Of a stretch of DNA of 64,000 bases, positions 1 to 7,648 are shown one piece after another. The stretch is from Clostridiales bacterium Firm_07 (GTDB lineage: Bacteria; Bacillota; Clostridia; Oscillospirales; CAG-272), in NCBI GenBank assembly GCA_001604005.1, contig LVAM01000005.1, positions 62,001 through 126,000 on the forward strand. Direction: 5' to 3'. Under the pieces are notes generated by a model. That model saw only the letters and a list, made by a program, of their open reading frames with translations. It was not told the DNA's origin and searched no databases. The position numbers and the translations under genes were made by a program. Each line of letters opens with the position of its first letter. Position 1 is the stretch's first letter.

Positions 1-1161
1 GACGGCGGGCACGGCGGCAATATCGTCTTTCGCGTGGAAAAAGGCGCAACCACACTGCTTTTCTTCCGCGATCACCGCAAATTCGTCGCCAAAAACGGCG
101 GCGACGGGAAAGGGGACAAGTTTCACGGCGCCACCGCGCCCGACGTGGTGATCCCCGTGCCGCTCGGCACGGTCATTCGTGACGCCGAGAGCGGCCGCAT
201 TCTGCACGATATGTCGGACGACGTGCCCTATGTTTGCTGTCGCGGCGGCAAAGGGGGATTCGGCAACCGCCGTTTCGCCACGCCCACACGGCAGATCCCG
301 ATGTTCGCGCGCCCCGGCGCCACGGGCGAGGAGAGGGAACTGATCCTCGAACTGAAAATGTTGGCGGACGTGGGACTTGTGGGGCTCCCCAGCGTCGGCA
401 AATCGTCGCTTCTCGCGCGCATCAGCGCGGCGCGCCCCAAAGTCGCCGCGTATCATTTCACCACCCTTTCCCCCAATCTCGGCGTTGTGAAAACCGGCGC
501 GGAGAGCGGCTTTGTGGCGGCGGACATTCCGGGGTTGATCGAAGGCGCCGCGGACGGCGCGGGGCTCGGGCACGCGTTTTTGCGGCACATCGAGCGTTGC
601 CGAATGCTGTTGCATATCGTGGACATTTCGGGCGAGGAGGGCAGAGACCCGCGTGAGGATTTTCGCGTCATCAACGAGGAACTGCGCCGGTACAGCGAGA
701 AACTTGCCGCCTTGCCGCAAATTTTGGTTGCCAACAAGTGCGACGCCGCGCCCCCCGATTTTGACCGCGCGGCGCTGGACGCCTTTGCGAAAAGCGAGGG
801 CTTGCCGATCTTTTATATCTCCGCCGCCACCGGCGAGGGGATACCCGATCTTTTGCACGCCGTGACCGAGCGGTTGAAAGAACTTCCGCCCATCGTCACT
901 TACGAAAGCGAAATCGAGGAAGAGGAAGAAGCCCCCGACACGCGCGAGGTGCGCGTGACGCGGCAGGGGAACGACTTTTTTGTCGAGGGCAAATGGCTGG
1001 TGAAACTGGTCGAGAGCGTCAACTTTTCCGATTATGAGTCCCGCGCGTATTTTGAGAAAAATCTCATTCGTTTCGGCGTCATCGACGCCCTTGCCGAGGC
1101 GGGGTGCGAGGACGGCTGTACGGTGCATATCGAAGATTTTCAATTTGATTTTGTGAAATAA
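1..1161 (+). CDS. obg: GTPase Obg/CgtA (5' end missing)
   Basis: Ribosome-assembly GTPase acting on the 50S subunit. The reading frame is open from base 1 and the glycine-rich Obg fold (GGHGG, NGGDGKG) is already under way, so the true start lies before the window; the GTG at 34 is internal. The G domain shows G1 GLPSVGKSS (about 379-405), G3 DIPG (about 521-532) and G4 NKCD (733-744). After an acidic linker (EIEEEEEAP) comes a C-terminal OCT domain (about 945-1158), as in Firmicutes and other Gram-positive Obg proteins. It is followed after 14 bases by ppa in the same direction, so the two are probably cotranscribed. Family assignment is secure. Confidence 0.96.
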   Translation, partial: DGGHGGNIVFRVEKGATTLLFFRDHRKFVAKNGGDGKGDKFHGATAPDVVIPVPLGTVIRDAESGRILHDMSDDVPYVCCRGGKGGFGNRRFATPTRQIPMFARPGATGEERELILELKMLADVGLVGLPSVGKSSLLARISAARPKVAAYHFTTLSPNLGVVKTGAESGFVAADIPGLIEGAADGAGLGHAFLRHIERCRMLLHIVDISGEEGRDPREDFRVINEELRRYSEKLAALPQILVANKCDAAPPDFDRAALDAFAKSEGLPIFYISAATGEGIPDLLHAVTERLKELPPIVTYESEIEEEEEAPDTREVRVTRQGNDFFVEGKWLVKLVESVNFSDYESRAYFEKNLIRFGVIDALAEAGCEDGCTVHIEDFQFDFVK

Positions 1162-1175
1162 GAGAGGAGAAAACG

Positions 1176-1706
1176 ATGAACATTTGGCACGACGTCAAGC
1201 CGGAGCGCGTCACTCCGACCGATTTTCTCTCCGTGGTGGAGATCCCGAAAGGCGGCAATTGCAAATACGAACTCGATAAAGACACGGGGCGTCTGCGCCT
1301 TGACCGCATTCTCTACACTTCCACGCATTATCCCGCCAATTACGGCTTTATTCCGCGCACGTACGCCGACGACGGCGACCCGCTGGACGTGCTGGTCATC
1401 TGCGCCGAACCGATCTATCCGATGACGCTGGTGCAGGTCTATCCCATCGGCGGCATTCGTATGCTGGACGACGGGCGCGTGGACGATAAGATCATTGCCA
1501 TTCCGTTTGCCGATCCCACCTATAACACCATCAAAACGGTGGACGGATTGCCCGTGCACATTTTCGAGGAAATTATGCACTTTTTCACGGTGTACAAGCA
1601 ACTGGAAAACAAGACGACCGACGTGCAGGCGCTTTACGGCCGAGAACACGCCGAGGAGATCGTGGCGGAAGCGATCGAGGGCTACCGCGTAAAGTTCGGC
1701 AAGTGA
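1176..1706 (+). CDS. ppa: Inorganic pyrophosphatase (family I, soluble)
   Basis: Hydrolyses pyrophosphate to two phosphates in the cytoplasm, pulling biosynthetic reactions forward. The 176-residue length matches bacterial family I enzymes. The metal-binding signature DGDPLD lies at residues 66-71 (D66, D68, D71), with further acidic ligands around 98-104 (LDDG..DD). The ATG at 1176 has an AGAGGAG ribosome site at normal spacing. It lies directly behind obg and is followed by a strong terminator, so it ends this operon. Many Clostridia rely on family II or membrane pyrophosphatases; this is clearly family I. Confidence 0.96.
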   Translation: MNIWHDVKPERVTPTDFLSVVEIPKGGNCKYELDKDTGRLRLDRILYTSTHYPANYGFIPRTYADDGDPLDVLVICAEPIYPMTLVQVYPIGGIRMLDDGRVDDKIIAIPFADPTYNTIKTVDGLPVHIFEEIMHFFTVYKQLENKTTDVQALYGREHAEEIVAEAIEGYRVKFGK

Positions 1707-1724
1707 TTTCCGCTTTGGAGCAAA

Positions 1725-1756
1725 CAAAAAACACCCCCGCGGGGGGTGTTTTTTTG
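1725..1756 (+). terminator. Intrinsic terminator after ppa
   Basis: An A-run, then arms ACACCCCC and GGGGGGTGT around a very short GC loop, then a run of Ts: a textbook rho-independent terminator 20-odd bases after the ppa stop. The symmetrical A and T tracts would let it work in both directions. Confidence 0.9.
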
Positions 1757-1767
1757 TTTGGTTCGCC

Positions 1768-1902
1768 TTATTTGCGATACCAATAATAATCGCAATAATC
1801 GTACGTCAAATGTTTTGCGTTTATCTCGGCGTTCGTCATATCCATATCTGCGCCGCTGGTCGCATTTTCTATCGGAAAAATATCAATGGTATTTGCAAAC
1901 AA
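1768..1902 (-). pseudogene. C-terminal fragment of an LRR (BspA-like) lipoprotein gene
   Basis: A minus-strand frame ending in TAA (1768-1770) encodes a tail that aligns with the end of the LRR lipoprotein at 50905-51588. Both have FANT, then ENA, then 33 residues aligned without a gap and ending in YWYR plus K or R; I count 14 of 33 identities by eye. Upstream of FANT the similarity stops, and no repeats, signal peptide or start with a ribosome site are present. The stretch is visibly AT-richer than the flanking genes. It reads as the decayed 3' end of a paralogue, left between ppa and mnmM. A short expressed peptide from the ATG at 1845 or 1839 is possible but has no good ribosome site. Confidence 0.6.
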
Positions 1903-1945
1903 ATTTTTCGATATATTTTTCCTATAAAAGACATATATACAAAAT

Positions 1946-1966
1946 GCCGCCCGCAGAGCGGGCGGC
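1946..1966. terminator. Hairpin terminator at the end of the mnmM gene
   Basis: Arms GCCGCCCG and CGGGCGGC enclose a five-base loop. On the minus strand it lies just beyond the methyltransferase stop and is followed by ATTTTGTATATAT; on the plus strand by GCGTTTTATTTTTT. It probably terminates the minus-strand operon and may also stop plus-strand readthrough. Confidence 0.65.
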
Positions 1967-1971
1967 GCGTT

Positions 1972-2547
1972 TTATTTTTTCTCGATCACGATAAAAAATG
2001 GTGACGTGGGGGAGTTGAGAATGCGGATGAGGGTACAGCAGATGGCGTGGCGATCAAGGGTGGAGAGATATTCGATCACCATTTTGCCCTCCGCGTCGCC
2101 CTCGGCGTGGCCGGGGTAGACCGCCACGGTCAGCACGCCGCCGTGCGCCAAGAGGTCGATCGCCGCCGAGAGCGCCGGCATCGTGGTCTCTCGCATCGTG
2201 GTGACGCTCTTGTCGCTCCCCGGCAGGTAACCGAGGTTGAACATTCCCGCGCGGATCGGGCCCTCGACAAACTCCCGCACGCGGTGGTGCGAGGCGAGGA
2301 TCAGGGTGTAGTTTTGCGGGCACCCTTCATTTTCAAGGCGCGCCCGTGTCGAATCGAGCGCAGATGGCTGTATGTCAAAGGCGAACACTTTGCCACTCTC
2401 TCCCACCGTGTGGGAAAGAAAGGCGGTGTCGTGTCCGTTGCCCATCGTAAAATCCACCGCCGTGTCGCCGACGCCGAGGTGGTTGCGGATAAACTGTTTT
2501 TGCAGATCGAGCAGGTCGATCATCTCGCCGTATTTCTTATTTTCCAT
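1972..2547 (-). CDS. mnmM: Class I SAM methyltransferase, MnmM/YtqB-like
   Basis: 191 residues. A Rossmann SAM-binding motif (VDFTMGNGHD, residues 31-40) is followed by an acidic strand end (FDIQ) and the family hallmark FNLGYLPGSDK (103-113). This pattern is that of the YtqB family (PF06962, once called 'rRNA methylase'), whose Bacillus member methylates nm5s2U to mnm5s2U in tRNA wobble positions. Substrate is inferred from the family. It is the last gene of a minus-strand group: its start at 2547 overlaps the end of the upstream esterase gene by 11 bases, so translation is likely coupled. MnmE, which works in the same wobble-uridine pathway, is encoded at 27616-28986. Confidence 0.82.
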   Translation of the reverse strand: MENKKYGEMIDLLDLQKQFIRNHLGVGDTAVDFTMGNGHDTAFLSHTVGESGKVFAFDIQPSALDSTRARLENEGCPQNYTLILASHHRVREFVEGPIRAGMFNLGYLPGSDKSVTTMRETTMPALSAAIDLLAHGGVLTVAVYPGHAEGDAEGKMVIEYLSTLDRHAICCTLIRILNSPTSPFFIVIEKK

Positions 2548-3511
2548 TTTTCAAAAAAGCGGGTAGCCGCTCTATCAGTCCGTCCGCTATGAACTGAAAA
2601 CCGAGGTCGTTGGGGTGGAGCCGCGCGTCCGCGAAAAAGGCGGGCAGGTGCGGGATCAATTCCACGCCGTCGATCAAATTGACGCCGTAACGCGCCGCCG
2701 CCTCACGTATGATGGTGCGGGCGTCTTCAAAGGAGCCGACACCCGTGATGCGGGTGTAATCCATACGGAAAAAAGGCAAAATTTGCACGATCGGCGCTTC
2801 CGGATATTTGTCGCGCAAGCGCGCGTAAGTGCCGTTGACGGCGGCAATAAGGCGTCCGCGCGTGGTTTGAGACCAGTCGTTCGTGCCGCACGCCGAGGTG
2901 ATGAGGTCGGGTTTGAACGGCAGTTCGTCATCCACGGCAAAGGGGTTGAAATACTCGCCGCTGATGCCTTGATTGATGATCTCGGCGCCGAGCGCGCGCG
3001 CCGTCTGATGCCCGTACGTCATCGAGGCGAACGAGGCGGAGGAGCCGTGCGTGATCGAGTCGCCGAGGAGCAACCACCGAAAGGCGGGAGCGGGCGGGAG
3101 ATCAAAGGCGGCGCCGTCGTCGAGCGACAGATCGAAGATCTGTCCCGCGGCGTGGTGCGGAAAATAGATCGTTACGTCGGAAGAAGGGGCGGGGAGCGCC
3201 ACTTCCACGCGCCCGCTCCTTGCCGTGCAGGGGGTGTGGGAGAAGAGCACGCCGTTGACGGTGACGTCGAAACTGTGCCCCGCGCCCGCTTCGGGAACGG
3301 CATAAAAGAAAGCAAGCGTATGGGAATTTGTGACAAAGTGCGCCGTGACGCCCGAAGTGTGGAACATCGCCTCACGGAAGCGGTTGCCCTCCGGATAAGC
3401 GATTTCGCGCACTTTTTTGCCGAAGCGCAAAGGGGCAAGGTGCCCGTTTCTTGTCGTGATCTCCACCGCGCCCGTCAGCGCGCGGCGCAGTTGATCGTCG
3501 GATAAGATCAT
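2537..3511 (-). CDS. SGNH/GDSL-family hydrolase, two-domain esterase (copy 1)
   Basis: 324 residues from the ATG at 3511, chosen because GGAGAA sits just upstream; an upstream in-frame start at 3571 would run into the neighbouring gene. An N-terminal beta-sandwich-like region (about 25-135) precedes the SGNH domain: block I GDSITHG (150-156, nucleophile Ser152), block II Gly in QGISG (181-185), block III GTND (209-212), block V D..H near DARLH (His299). Two-domain SGNH esterases of this type deacetylate plant polysaccharides (carbohydrate esterase 2-like). No signal peptide is visible, so it should act in the cytoplasm, perhaps on imported oligosaccharides. It is a tandem paralogue of the next gene, which is also 324 residues. 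The substrate is not known. Confidence 0.85.
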   Translation of the reverse strand: MILSDDQLRRALTGAVEITTRNGHLAPLRFGKKVREIAYPEGNRFREAMFHTSGVTAHFVTNSHTLAFFYAVPEAGAGHSFDVTVNGVLFSHTPCTARSGRVEVALPAPSSDVTIYFPHHAAGQIFDLSLDDGAAFDLPPAPAFRWLLLGDSITHGSSASFASMTYGHQTARALGAEIINQGISGEYFNPFAVDDELPFKPDLITSACGTNDWSQTTRGRLIAAVNGTYARLRDKYPEAPIVQILPFFRMDYTRITGVGSFEDARTIIREAAARYGVNLIDGVELIPHLPAFFADARLHPNDLGFQFIADGLIERLPAFLKNGK

Positions 3512-3525
3512 CGTACGGTTCTCCT

Positions 3526-4500
3526 TTACAGATACGGTTTCATCGCGCCGTAGAGCGCGGCGGCGTAACATTTGAAGCCGAATTCGTTCGGGTGCAGGTA
3601 ACCGTCGCCGAACGCTTCCGGAATATGCGGCACCATATCTTCTCCCGAAATGACCGTTACGCCGTGCGCGGCGGCGGCTTCGCGCGCCACCGCCACGCCG
3701 TCGGCAAAGGTGCCGACGGCGGTCACGCGGTCAAAGTCCATACGAAAGATCGGCGTTACGGCAAAAATTTTTGCCGTCGGATAGGCGGCAAGCAGACGGT
3801 CGTAGAAGGCGTTCGCCGCCGTTTCCATCTCCGCGCGGCTTTTTGCCGCGTGCGACCAGTCGTTGGTGCCGTATGCCACCGTGATCACGTCGGGGTGAAA
3901 AGGCGGGTTTTCTTCCACGATGGCGGGATCGAACCACGCGCCGCCCACACCGAGGTTGCGGAGACTCGCCCCCAGTTTGTCGGCGAGCAGATACGAATAA
4001 CTTTGCGAGGGGTAACGCGCGTCGTATCCTTGCGTGATCGAGTCGCCGTAGGCAAGGTAGTTCAATTCTTTTCGGATCGGTTCCACGGCGGCGCCGTCGT
4101 TTACAGACACTTCGCGCAGCCAAACCTCAAAAAGAGCGGGAAAATAAAGCACGAGATCGTGCGTGCCCGCGGGCAGGGAAAGCGTCTTTTCCGCCGCCAC
4201 CTCCGAGAGGTCTTCGTGCCCCCAGTGGAAGAGAAGTTGCCCGTCGATCGTGGCGTCAAAGAAGCAAAAAAACCTGCTGGTCGCGGTTTTCGCGCGATAG
4301 GCGATACGCAGTGTGTCGGCGTCGGTGCGCATCAAAAGGCGCACGCCTGACATCGCGCGGGGATGGGGCATATCCATAGCGGCGTAATGCGCCTCACCCT
4401 CTTTCCCGTATCGGCAAAGATGCAATTCTCCCGCTTCGTTTTCTTCACAGCGCACGGCGCCCTCGGAAAGATTCCACAGTTGTTCGTTTGTCAGTTTCAT
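3526..4500 (-). CDS. SGNH/GDSL-family hydrolase, two-domain esterase (copy 2)
   Basis: 324 residues, same length and domain order as the neighbour at 2537-3511: N-terminal beta-rich domain, then GDSITQG (152-158, nucleophile Ser154), GTND near residue 211, and LHPNEFG with the catalytic His near residue 300. No signal peptide. The start ATG overlaps the stop of the upstream DUF6062 gene (ATGA, 4497-4500), a coupled arrangement. The two copies differ throughout, so the duplication is old and they may have different substrates. The divergent uxaC gene and nearby uxuA-uxuB suggest a role in removing acyl groups from uronate-bearing oligosaccharides; that is inference. Confidence 0.85.
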   Translation of the reverse strand: MKLTNEQLWNLSEGAVRCEENEAGELHLCRYGKEGEAHYAAMDMPHPRAMSGVRLLMRTDADTLRIAYRAKTATSRFFCFFDATIDGQLLFHWGHEDLSEVAAEKTLSLPAGTHDLVLYFPALFEVWLREVSVNDGAAVEPIRKELNYLAYGDSITQGYDARYPSQSYSYLLADKLGASLRNLGVGGAWFDPAIVEENPPFHPDVITVAYGTNDWSHAAKSRAEMETAANAFYDRLLAAYPTAKIFAVTPIFRMDFDRVTAVGTFADGVAVAREAAAAHGVTVISGEDMVPHIPEAFGDGYLHPNEFGFKCYAAALYGAMKPYL

Positions 4501-5231
4501 TTTCCGTTCTCCTTGTTTTGCGGTGTTGTATGCAGATCCGAGCGCAGAAAGCGAATGGCGCGCTCCACGCTGTCTTTTGAATTTTTCCAGGGTTCGTTTT
4601 CATAGCGATAATCGAATTTTTTGCAAAACCAACTGACGTCGTCAAGCAGCGTGCCGAGATAATTTTCGGTCACGCGGCGCACGATCTCGGTGAAATTTTG
4701 CAAAGGCTTTTTCGCGAGCCGCTCCGATGCGGTCGAGAGAAGCAGTTGACAGTGCGGCAGGCAAAAATAAGGTTGCGCGCCGAGTTTCGCGGCAAAGTTT
4801 TCGTCTTTCTCAAAAAGCAGCGCCACGGTTTCCGCCATGTGACGGAAGTGGAACTCAATGCGCGAGCAGACGTAGCAGGAGTTCATCAGTGCCGAGATAC
4901 GTTTCACGGGTTTGGCTTGCGGCGCGCCGAAAAGCGACATCAGCCCCTTGCCGGAAAGATCTTTTTGCAGTTCCGCCAGGTGACTTTCCAGAGTCAGCGC
5001 CATTCCGAGCCGATTTTTGCGCACGAACATCATATCGTAATGCGTGCGGCAAAAGCCTTCTTCGTTGGTTCTGATCCGCACGTCGGGCTCCATCATCGAA
5101 GCGCCGAGAATGAGATCCAGTTCGTTTTCTTCCAGTTTGCGATACAGCGCGCACATCGGGCAGCCGCACGATGGGTTTGCCGCCGACGCCTCAAACGCCT
5201 CGTTGACGGGAATGGTGTAGATTTGCTCCAT
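4497..5231 (-). CDS. DUF6062-family cysteine-rich protein
   Basis: 244 residues, start at 5231. No enzymatic motif is recognised. It has paired Cys/His clusters: CGCPMC (about 22-27), FCRTHYD (about 60-66), CYVC (about 118-121) and CLPHC (about 156-160), which look like metal-binding sites, perhaps two zinc or Fe-S centres. The pattern matches the DUF6062 family found in Clostridia, whose function is unknown. No signal peptide or membrane segment is visible. It is the first gene of the minus-strand group read from the consensus promoter at 5260-5288 and overlaps the downstream esterase gene by four bases. Confidence 0.7.
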   Translation of the reverse strand: MEQIYTIPVNEAFEASAANPSCGCPMCALYRKLEENELDLILGASMMEPDVRIRTNEEGFCRTHYDMMFVRKNRLGMALTLESHLAELQKDLSGKGLMSLFGAPQAKPVKRISALMNSCYVCSRIEFHFRHMAETVALLFEKDENFAAKLGAQPYFCLPHCQLLLSTASERLAKKPLQNFTEIVRRVTENYLGTLLDDVSWFCKKFDYRYENEPWKNSKDSVERAIRFLRSDLHTTPQNKENGK

Positions 5232-5259
5232 AAATATCCCCTTTCCGAAAACTTATTTC

Positions 5260-5288
5260 ATTATAATATCTTTTTTGATAAATTGCAA
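5260..5288 (-). promoter_or_regulatory. SigA-type promoter for the DUF6062-esterase-mnmM operon
   Basis: Minus strand: TTGCAA, 17 bases, TATAAT, about 30 bases before the start at 5231. It is divergent from the uxaC promoter 57 bases away. Confidence 0.8.
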
Positions 5289-5344
5289 CGCTTTGCTCGC
5301 ATAGTTTACAAAAATTTTAACGCGCTTTGCCTTCGGCGATTCGG

Positions 5345-5373
5345 TTGACTTCCCCTTTGTTTCGTGCTACAAT
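5345..5373 (+). promoter_or_regulatory. SigA-type promoter for uxaC
   Basis: TTGACT, 17 bases, TACAAT, with TGC immediately before the -10 (extended -10). It lies 24 bases before the uxaC start. No operator palindrome is obvious. Confidence 0.8.
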
Positions 5374-5396
5374 CAATAAAAAAGGAGGATTGTCCG

Positions 5397-6779
5397 ATGA
5401 GTTATATGCGCCGCAACTTTTTGCTGACCAATAAAACAGCGGAACGGCTGTATTTTGATTATGCCGAGAAAATGCCTGTTTTCGACTACCATTGTCACCT
5501 TTCCGAAAAGCAGATCTTAGAAAACAAGGCTTTTGAAGACCTCTTTGAAATTTGGCTTGCGGGAGACCACTATAAATGGCGCCTGATGCGTCATTTCGGC
5601 GTGAGTGAAGACTACATCACGGGAGAGAGGAGCAACAAGGAAAAATTTACGGCGTATTGCACGGCGCTCGGCACGGCGTTCGGCAATCCGCTCTACCACT
5701 GGTCGCAGATGGAACTGGAAGCGTTTTTCGGTTGCACGACCGAGATCAATGCCGAGAATGCCGAGGCGATCTGGGAGGAGTGCAACGCATACATACGGAA
5801 AAACGCCCTGACGCCGCAAAAACTGATCGAGGCGTCGCACGTGAAGATCCTTTTCACCACCAACGAGATCACCGACGATCTTACGGTTTTTGACCGCATT
5901 GCCGAGAAAGATTACAAATTCCGCGTGATCCCCGCGTTTCGCGCCGACGGCATTTTGAACGTGGAAGACGGGACGTACAATGCCCGGATCGACCGCCTTG
6001 GGGCGGGGGACGATCTTGACGATCTCATGGCTCGCGTCGAGGCGCGGCTCGGAGAGTTCATCAAGCGCGGCACGGTTGCTTCGGATATGGCGGTGACGGC
6101 GGTTTCGCCCGTGCCGGAAAAGAGCGCGGCGCAGGCGCTTTTTGCCAAGCGGCGGCAGGGAGAGAGGTTGACTGCGGCGGAGTGCGACGTTTTGCGCGGG
6201 TATCTTACTTACGCCCTCTTTCGATTGTACGCCAAATACGACGTCGCCGCCGAACTGCACGTCGGCGCGATGCGCAACAACAACGCGGCGATGCTGGGTA
6301 AGATCGGCGCCAACACGGGATTTGACAGCATTGCCGAGGAAGACGGCATACGCAATATGTCAAGGCTTTTTGACCGCCTCAACACGGAAAACGCTTTGCC
6401 GCGTACCGTCGTTTTCAATTTGAACCCCAAAATGAACGCGGAGATTATGGCCTTGCTCGGCTGTTTTCAATCCGACGCGGCGCGGGGGAAAATGCAATAC
6501 GGTCCCGCGTGGTGGTTTCTCGACAACAAGGTGGGTATGGAAAAACACCTTGCCGATCTGACGGCGATGGGGCACCTCGGCACGTTCGTGGGTATGTTGA
6601 CCGACAGTCGTTCGTTCCTTTCCTATCCCCGCCATCATTATTTCAGAAGGATCCTTTGCAACTATCTCGGCACGTTAATGGAAAACGGCGAGATGACGGC
6701 AAACGAAGCGTTTGTCGGCAAGGTGGTGGAAGATATTTGTTATCGCAACGCGATACGGTATTTCGGTATTTCGGAATAA
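5397..6779 (+). CDS. uxaC: Glucuronate (uronate) isomerase
   Basis: Interconverts D-glucuronate and D-fructuronate (and galacturonate/tagaturonate), the first step of cytoplasmic hexuronate breakdown. 460 residues, normal for the family. The amidohydrolase-like metal site is seen as FDYHCHL (about 29-35), with further family blocks such as ELHVGAMRNNN and YPRHHYFRRIL near the end. The ATG at 5397 is preferred over one at 5364 because AAAGGAGGA lies just before it and the 5364 codon falls inside the promoter. It converges on uxuB/uxuA and shares their terminator. Together the three genes take glucuronate to 2-keto-3-deoxygluconate; KDG kinase and aldolase are not in the window. Confidence 0.95.
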   Translation: MSYMRRNFLLTNKTAERLYFDYAEKMPVFDYHCHLSEKQILENKAFEDLFEIWLAGDHYKWRLMRHFGVSEDYITGERSNKEKFTAYCTALGTAFGNPLYHWSQMELEAFFGCTTEINAENAEAIWEECNAYIRKNALTPQKLIEASHVKILFTTNEITDDLTVFDRIAEKDYKFRVIPAFRADGILNVEDGTYNARIDRLGAGDDLDDLMARVEARLGEFIKRGTVASDMAVTAVSPVPEKSAAQALFAKRRQGERLTAAECDVLRGYLTYALFRLYAKYDVAAELHVGAMRNNNAAMLGKIGANTGFDSIAEEDGIRNMSRLFDRLNTENALPRTVVFNLNPKMNAEIMALLGCFQSDAARGKMQYGPAWWFLDNKVGMEKHLADLTAMGHLGTFVGMLTDSRSFLSYPRHHYFRRILCNYLGTLMENGEMTANEAFVGKVVEDICYRNAIRYFGISE

Positions 6780-6780
6780 A

Positions 6781-6815
6781 AAACCCCGCAAACTTCAATG
6801 AAGTTTGCGGGGTTT
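6781..6815. terminator. Bidirectional terminator between uxaC and uxuB
   Basis: A perfect 16-bp stem (arms 6781-6796 and 6800-6815) with a 3-base loop, an A-run on one side and TTTTT on the other. It serves both convergent genes. Confidence 0.93.
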
Positions 6816-6826
6816 TTGCATAGGGT

Positions 6827-7648
6827 TTATACGCCGCTGTATGCCGCAAAGCCGCCGTCAACGGGGATCACCGTTCCCGTGACAAAGCCGCTTGCCGTGT
6901 CGTCGGCGAGCCACAGGAGACAACCGAGAAGGTCGGTTACCTCTCCGAATTTTTTCATCGGCGTGGCGGCAAGGATCTTTTCGGTGCGCGCGGTGGGTTT
7001 TCCGTCGGCGTCAAAGAGCAGGGCGCGGTTCTGATTTGTGACGAAAAAGCCGGGCGCGATGGCGTTGCAGCGAATGCCGCAGGGCGCAAAATGCACCGCG
7101 AGCCATTGCGTAAAGTTGCTGATGCCCGCTTTTGCCGCCGAGTACGCGGGGATCTTGGTCAGCGGTCTGTATGCGTTCATACTCGACACGTTGATGATGT
7201 TGCCGCCGCCGTTTACCATATCTTTTGCAAACACCTGCGTGGTGAGGAACGCGCTTGTGATATTGAGATCAAAGACAAATTTGATCCCGCTCTCGTCCAG
7301 CGCGAAAAAGTCCTTCACGCCCGCGGTGTCCGGCGTCATGTACTCGTTGTCGGTGGTGGCTCTCGGGTTGTTTCCGCCCGCGCCGTTGATGAGAAAATTG
7401 ACCTTTCCGAACTTTTTGTTGATCTCCTCTTTCGCCGCTTCAATGTTTTCTTTATCGAGACAGTTGCATTTGACCGCCACGGCGTTCTCTCCGATCTCGT
7501 CGGCGTATTTCTGCGCCGCTTCGAGATTGATGTCAAGAAGCGCCACGCGCGCGCCGCACGCGGCGAGCGCTTTGGCAAACTCCGAGCAGATGATCCCGCC
7601 GGCACCCGTGACAGCCACGACTTTGTCGCTCAAATCGATCTTAAACAT
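6827..7648 (-). CDS. uxuB: D-mannonate oxidoreductase (fructuronate reductase), SDR type
   Basis: NAD-dependent interconversion of D-fructuronate and D-mannonate. 273 residues. Classical short-chain dehydrogenase motifs: VTGAGGIICSEFA cofactor turn (about 14-26), NGAGG (about 88-92), catalytic Ser in VSSMNAY, then YSAAK (Tyr-x-x-x-Lys), and a C-terminal VDGGF. It is the Firmicutes SDR form (Bacillus YjmF type), not the long-chain E. coli UxuB. Its start overlaps the uxuA stop by 8 bases, so the pair is coupled. Identity is supported by the family-typical sequence and by position between uxuA and uxaC. Confidence 0.9.
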   Translation of the reverse strand: MFKIDLSDKVVAVTGAGGIICSEFAKALAACGARVALLDINLEAAQKYADEIGENAVAVKCNCLDKENIEAAKEEINKKFGKVNFLINGAGGNNPRATTDNEYMTPDTAGVKDFFALDESGIKFVFDLNITSAFLTTQVFAKDMVNGGGNIINVSSMNAYRPLTKIPAYSAAKAGISNFTQWLAVHFAPCGIRCNAIAPGFFVTNQNRALLFDADGKPTARTEKILAATPMKKFGEVTDLLGCLLWLADDTASGFVTGTVIPVDGGFAAYSGV

